Shown here: one piece after another, positions 5,134-6,106 of the stretch
How positions within the stretch are numbered: position 1 is the first letter of the stretch
Layout: each line of letters starts with the position of its first letter
DNA from: Acetobacteraceae bacterium
GTDB taxonomy: Bacteria; Pseudomonadota; Alphaproteobacteria; Acetobacterales; Acetobacteraceae
Direction of reading: 5' to 3'
Assembly (NCBI GenBank): GCA_025356735.1
Contig: JANXRT010000237.1
Span: 1-6,106 of the forward strand
DNA: 6,106 nucleotides
The notes under the pieces: model-generated
Seen by the model: only the letters and a program-made list of their open reading frames with translations
What the model was told of the DNA's origin: nothing
Database searches by the model: none
Translations under genes and position numbers: made by a program

Positions 5134-6106
5134 ATGCCGGGCGCACTGGACAACCTGCTGGTACTGGACCTGACCAGCCATCTTTCCGGCCCGTACGCCG
5201 CGATGATGCTGGGCGACCAGGGTGCCGACGTGATCAAGATCGAGCCGCCTGGCAGCGGCGACGCGGCGCGCGGCATGCCGCCGTTCGTCAACGGCGAGAG
5301 CGCGCCGTTCATGATCTGGAACCGCAACAAGCGCTCGATCGTGCTCGACCTCAAGCAGCCGGACGATATCGCCACGATGCTGGCGCTGGTCGATCGCGCC
5401 GACATCCTGATCGAGAATTTCCGCCCCGGGGTAATGGAACGGCTGGGGCTGGGCTATGAGGCGCTGCACGCCCGTAATCCGCGGCTCATCTATGGCTCAA
5501 TCTCCGGGTTCGGCCAGACCGGGCCGTATCGCGGGCGCGGCGGGTTCGACCTGATGACCCAGGGCATGTCCGGGCTGATGAGCACCAACGGGCCGGAGGA
5601 CGGCCCGCCGCATCGGCTGCCGATCGCCATTTCCGATGTGTCGGCGGGCATGTTCCTGGCGTTCGGGCTGCTGGCGGCGATCGAGGCGCGGCATCGCACC
5701 GGGCACGGGCAGTGGGTCGAGACCTCGTTGCTGGAGAGTGCGACGGCGCTGGGCGTGTATGAGGCGGCGCATTATTTCGCGACCGGAACCCGGCCGCCCA
5801 GGATCGGGCAGATGCATCGCGGCAGCGCGCCGTACCGGGTGTTCTCGACTGCCGACGGCTACATCACGGTCGGCGCCGCGCAGCAGAAGTTCTTTTTCTC
5901 GCTGTGCACACTGCTTGGCATCGAACAGGTTGCGGCCGACCCTCGGTTTGCGCGCAATGCCGACCGGGTTGCCAACAATGCCGAATTGGTTGCGCTGATT
6001 CAGGAGCGGCTGGCCGCCAGAACTTCGGCGGAGTGGCTGTTCGATCTTGAGACCGCCGGCATTCCGGCCGGGCCGGTGCTGCATTACGACGAGGTGCTGA
6101 CCGACC
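5134..6106 (+). CDS. Family III CoA transferase (CaiB/BaiF family), 3' end cut by the window
   Basis: Moves CoA between carboxylic acids through an enzyme-bound intermediate; relatives act on formyl-CoA/oxalate, carnitine, bile acids and succinyl-CoA-linked substrates. The first 324 residues are visible, of about 400 expected. Family landmarks are the N-terminal LLVLDLTSHLSGPYAAMMLGD with ADVIKIEPPGSGD just after it, WNRNKRSIVLDL (62-73), ENFRPGVMERLGLGYE (94-109) and SISGFGQTGPY (122-132). Asp168 in the AISDVSAGMF stretch matches the catalytic aspartate (Asp169 in the studied enzymes). GQWVETSLLESA follows at 192-203. I chose the ATG at 5134 because AAGGA lies seven bases before it (5122-5126). 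The in-frame ATG at 5116 has no ribosome site and would add six residues. The substrate cannot be told from sequence. Confidence 0.93.
   Translation, partial: MPGALDNLLVLDLTSHLSGPYAAMMLGDQGADVIKIEPPGSGDAARGMPPFVNGESAPFMIWNRNKRSIVLDLKQPDDIATMLALVDRADILIENFRPGVMERLGLGYEALHARNPRLIYGSISGFGQTGPYRGRGGFDLMTQGMSGLMSTNGPEDGPPHRLPIAISDVSAGMFLAFGLLAAIEARHRTGHGQWVETSLLESATALGVYEAAHYFATGTRPPRIGQMHRGSAPYRVFSTADGYITVGAAQQKFFFSLCTLLGIEQVAADPRFARNADRVANNAELVALIQERLAARTSAEWLFDLETAGIPAGPVLHYDEVLTD

Noticed and set aside
3872..5173. Long open frame on the plus strand (433 codons) opposite ackA
   Set aside because: It lies antisense to a complete acetate kinase with every family motif, and its translation is low-complexity and rich in Arg, Gly, Ala and Asp, as expected for an antisense shadow in GC-rich DNA.
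4575..5459. 294-codon plus-strand frame running from inside ackA into the CoA transferase gene
   Set aside because: It crosses two well-supported genes in a different frame and shows no domain pattern.
5497..6084. 195-codon minus-strand frame opposite the CoA transferase
   Set aside because: Antisense to a gene with clear family III motifs and a catalytic aspartate; arginine-rich shadow translation.

Overview
GC-rich bacterial chromosome of alphaproteobacterial type. The protein flavour and the style of the intergenic repeats suggest Rhodospirillales, possibly Acetobacteraceae, but this is an impression and there is no rRNA or marker gene to settle it. The window is densely coded. It holds seven genes plus one probable gene remnant, and no gene-free stretch exceeds 190 bases. 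I see no tRNA, rRNA, CRISPR array, insertion sequence or phage gene.

Left part (1-2067, genes on +): a short minus-strand tail resembling the C-terminus of a branched-chain amino-acid ABC ATPase (LivG type) lies at the edge. A two-hairpin intergenic repeat follows, then an M17 leucyl aminopeptidase-family gene with all metal and catalytic residues. An AT-rich 190-base gap then leads to a small MarR-family regulator. A second copy of the same repeat sits just after the MarR gene, between convergent genes.

Middle part (2127-3794, genes on -, reading leftwards): a 48-residue lipoprotein gene, a TetR-family repressor and a sugar-type (CUT1/MalG-like) ABC permease form a very tight unit. The lipoprotein stop and the TetR GTG start share the bases GTGA. 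The permease ATG lies four bases after the TetR stop. The permease has no binding protein, partner permease or ATPase inside the window, so it looks orphaned.

Right part (3902-6106): acetate kinase (ackA, on -) is complete. It is divergent from a family III (CaiB/BaiF) CoA transferase on +, which runs off the right edge. Only about 35 bases separate the two starts. Both enzymes deal in acyl activation (acetyl phosphate and acyl-CoA), but the window does not prove a shared pathway; no pta or phosphoketolase gene is next to ackA here.

Nothing here amounts to a clearly new biological system. The points most worth a second look are the structure-conserving repeat, the coupled lipoprotein/TetR/permease unit and the LivG-like remnant.
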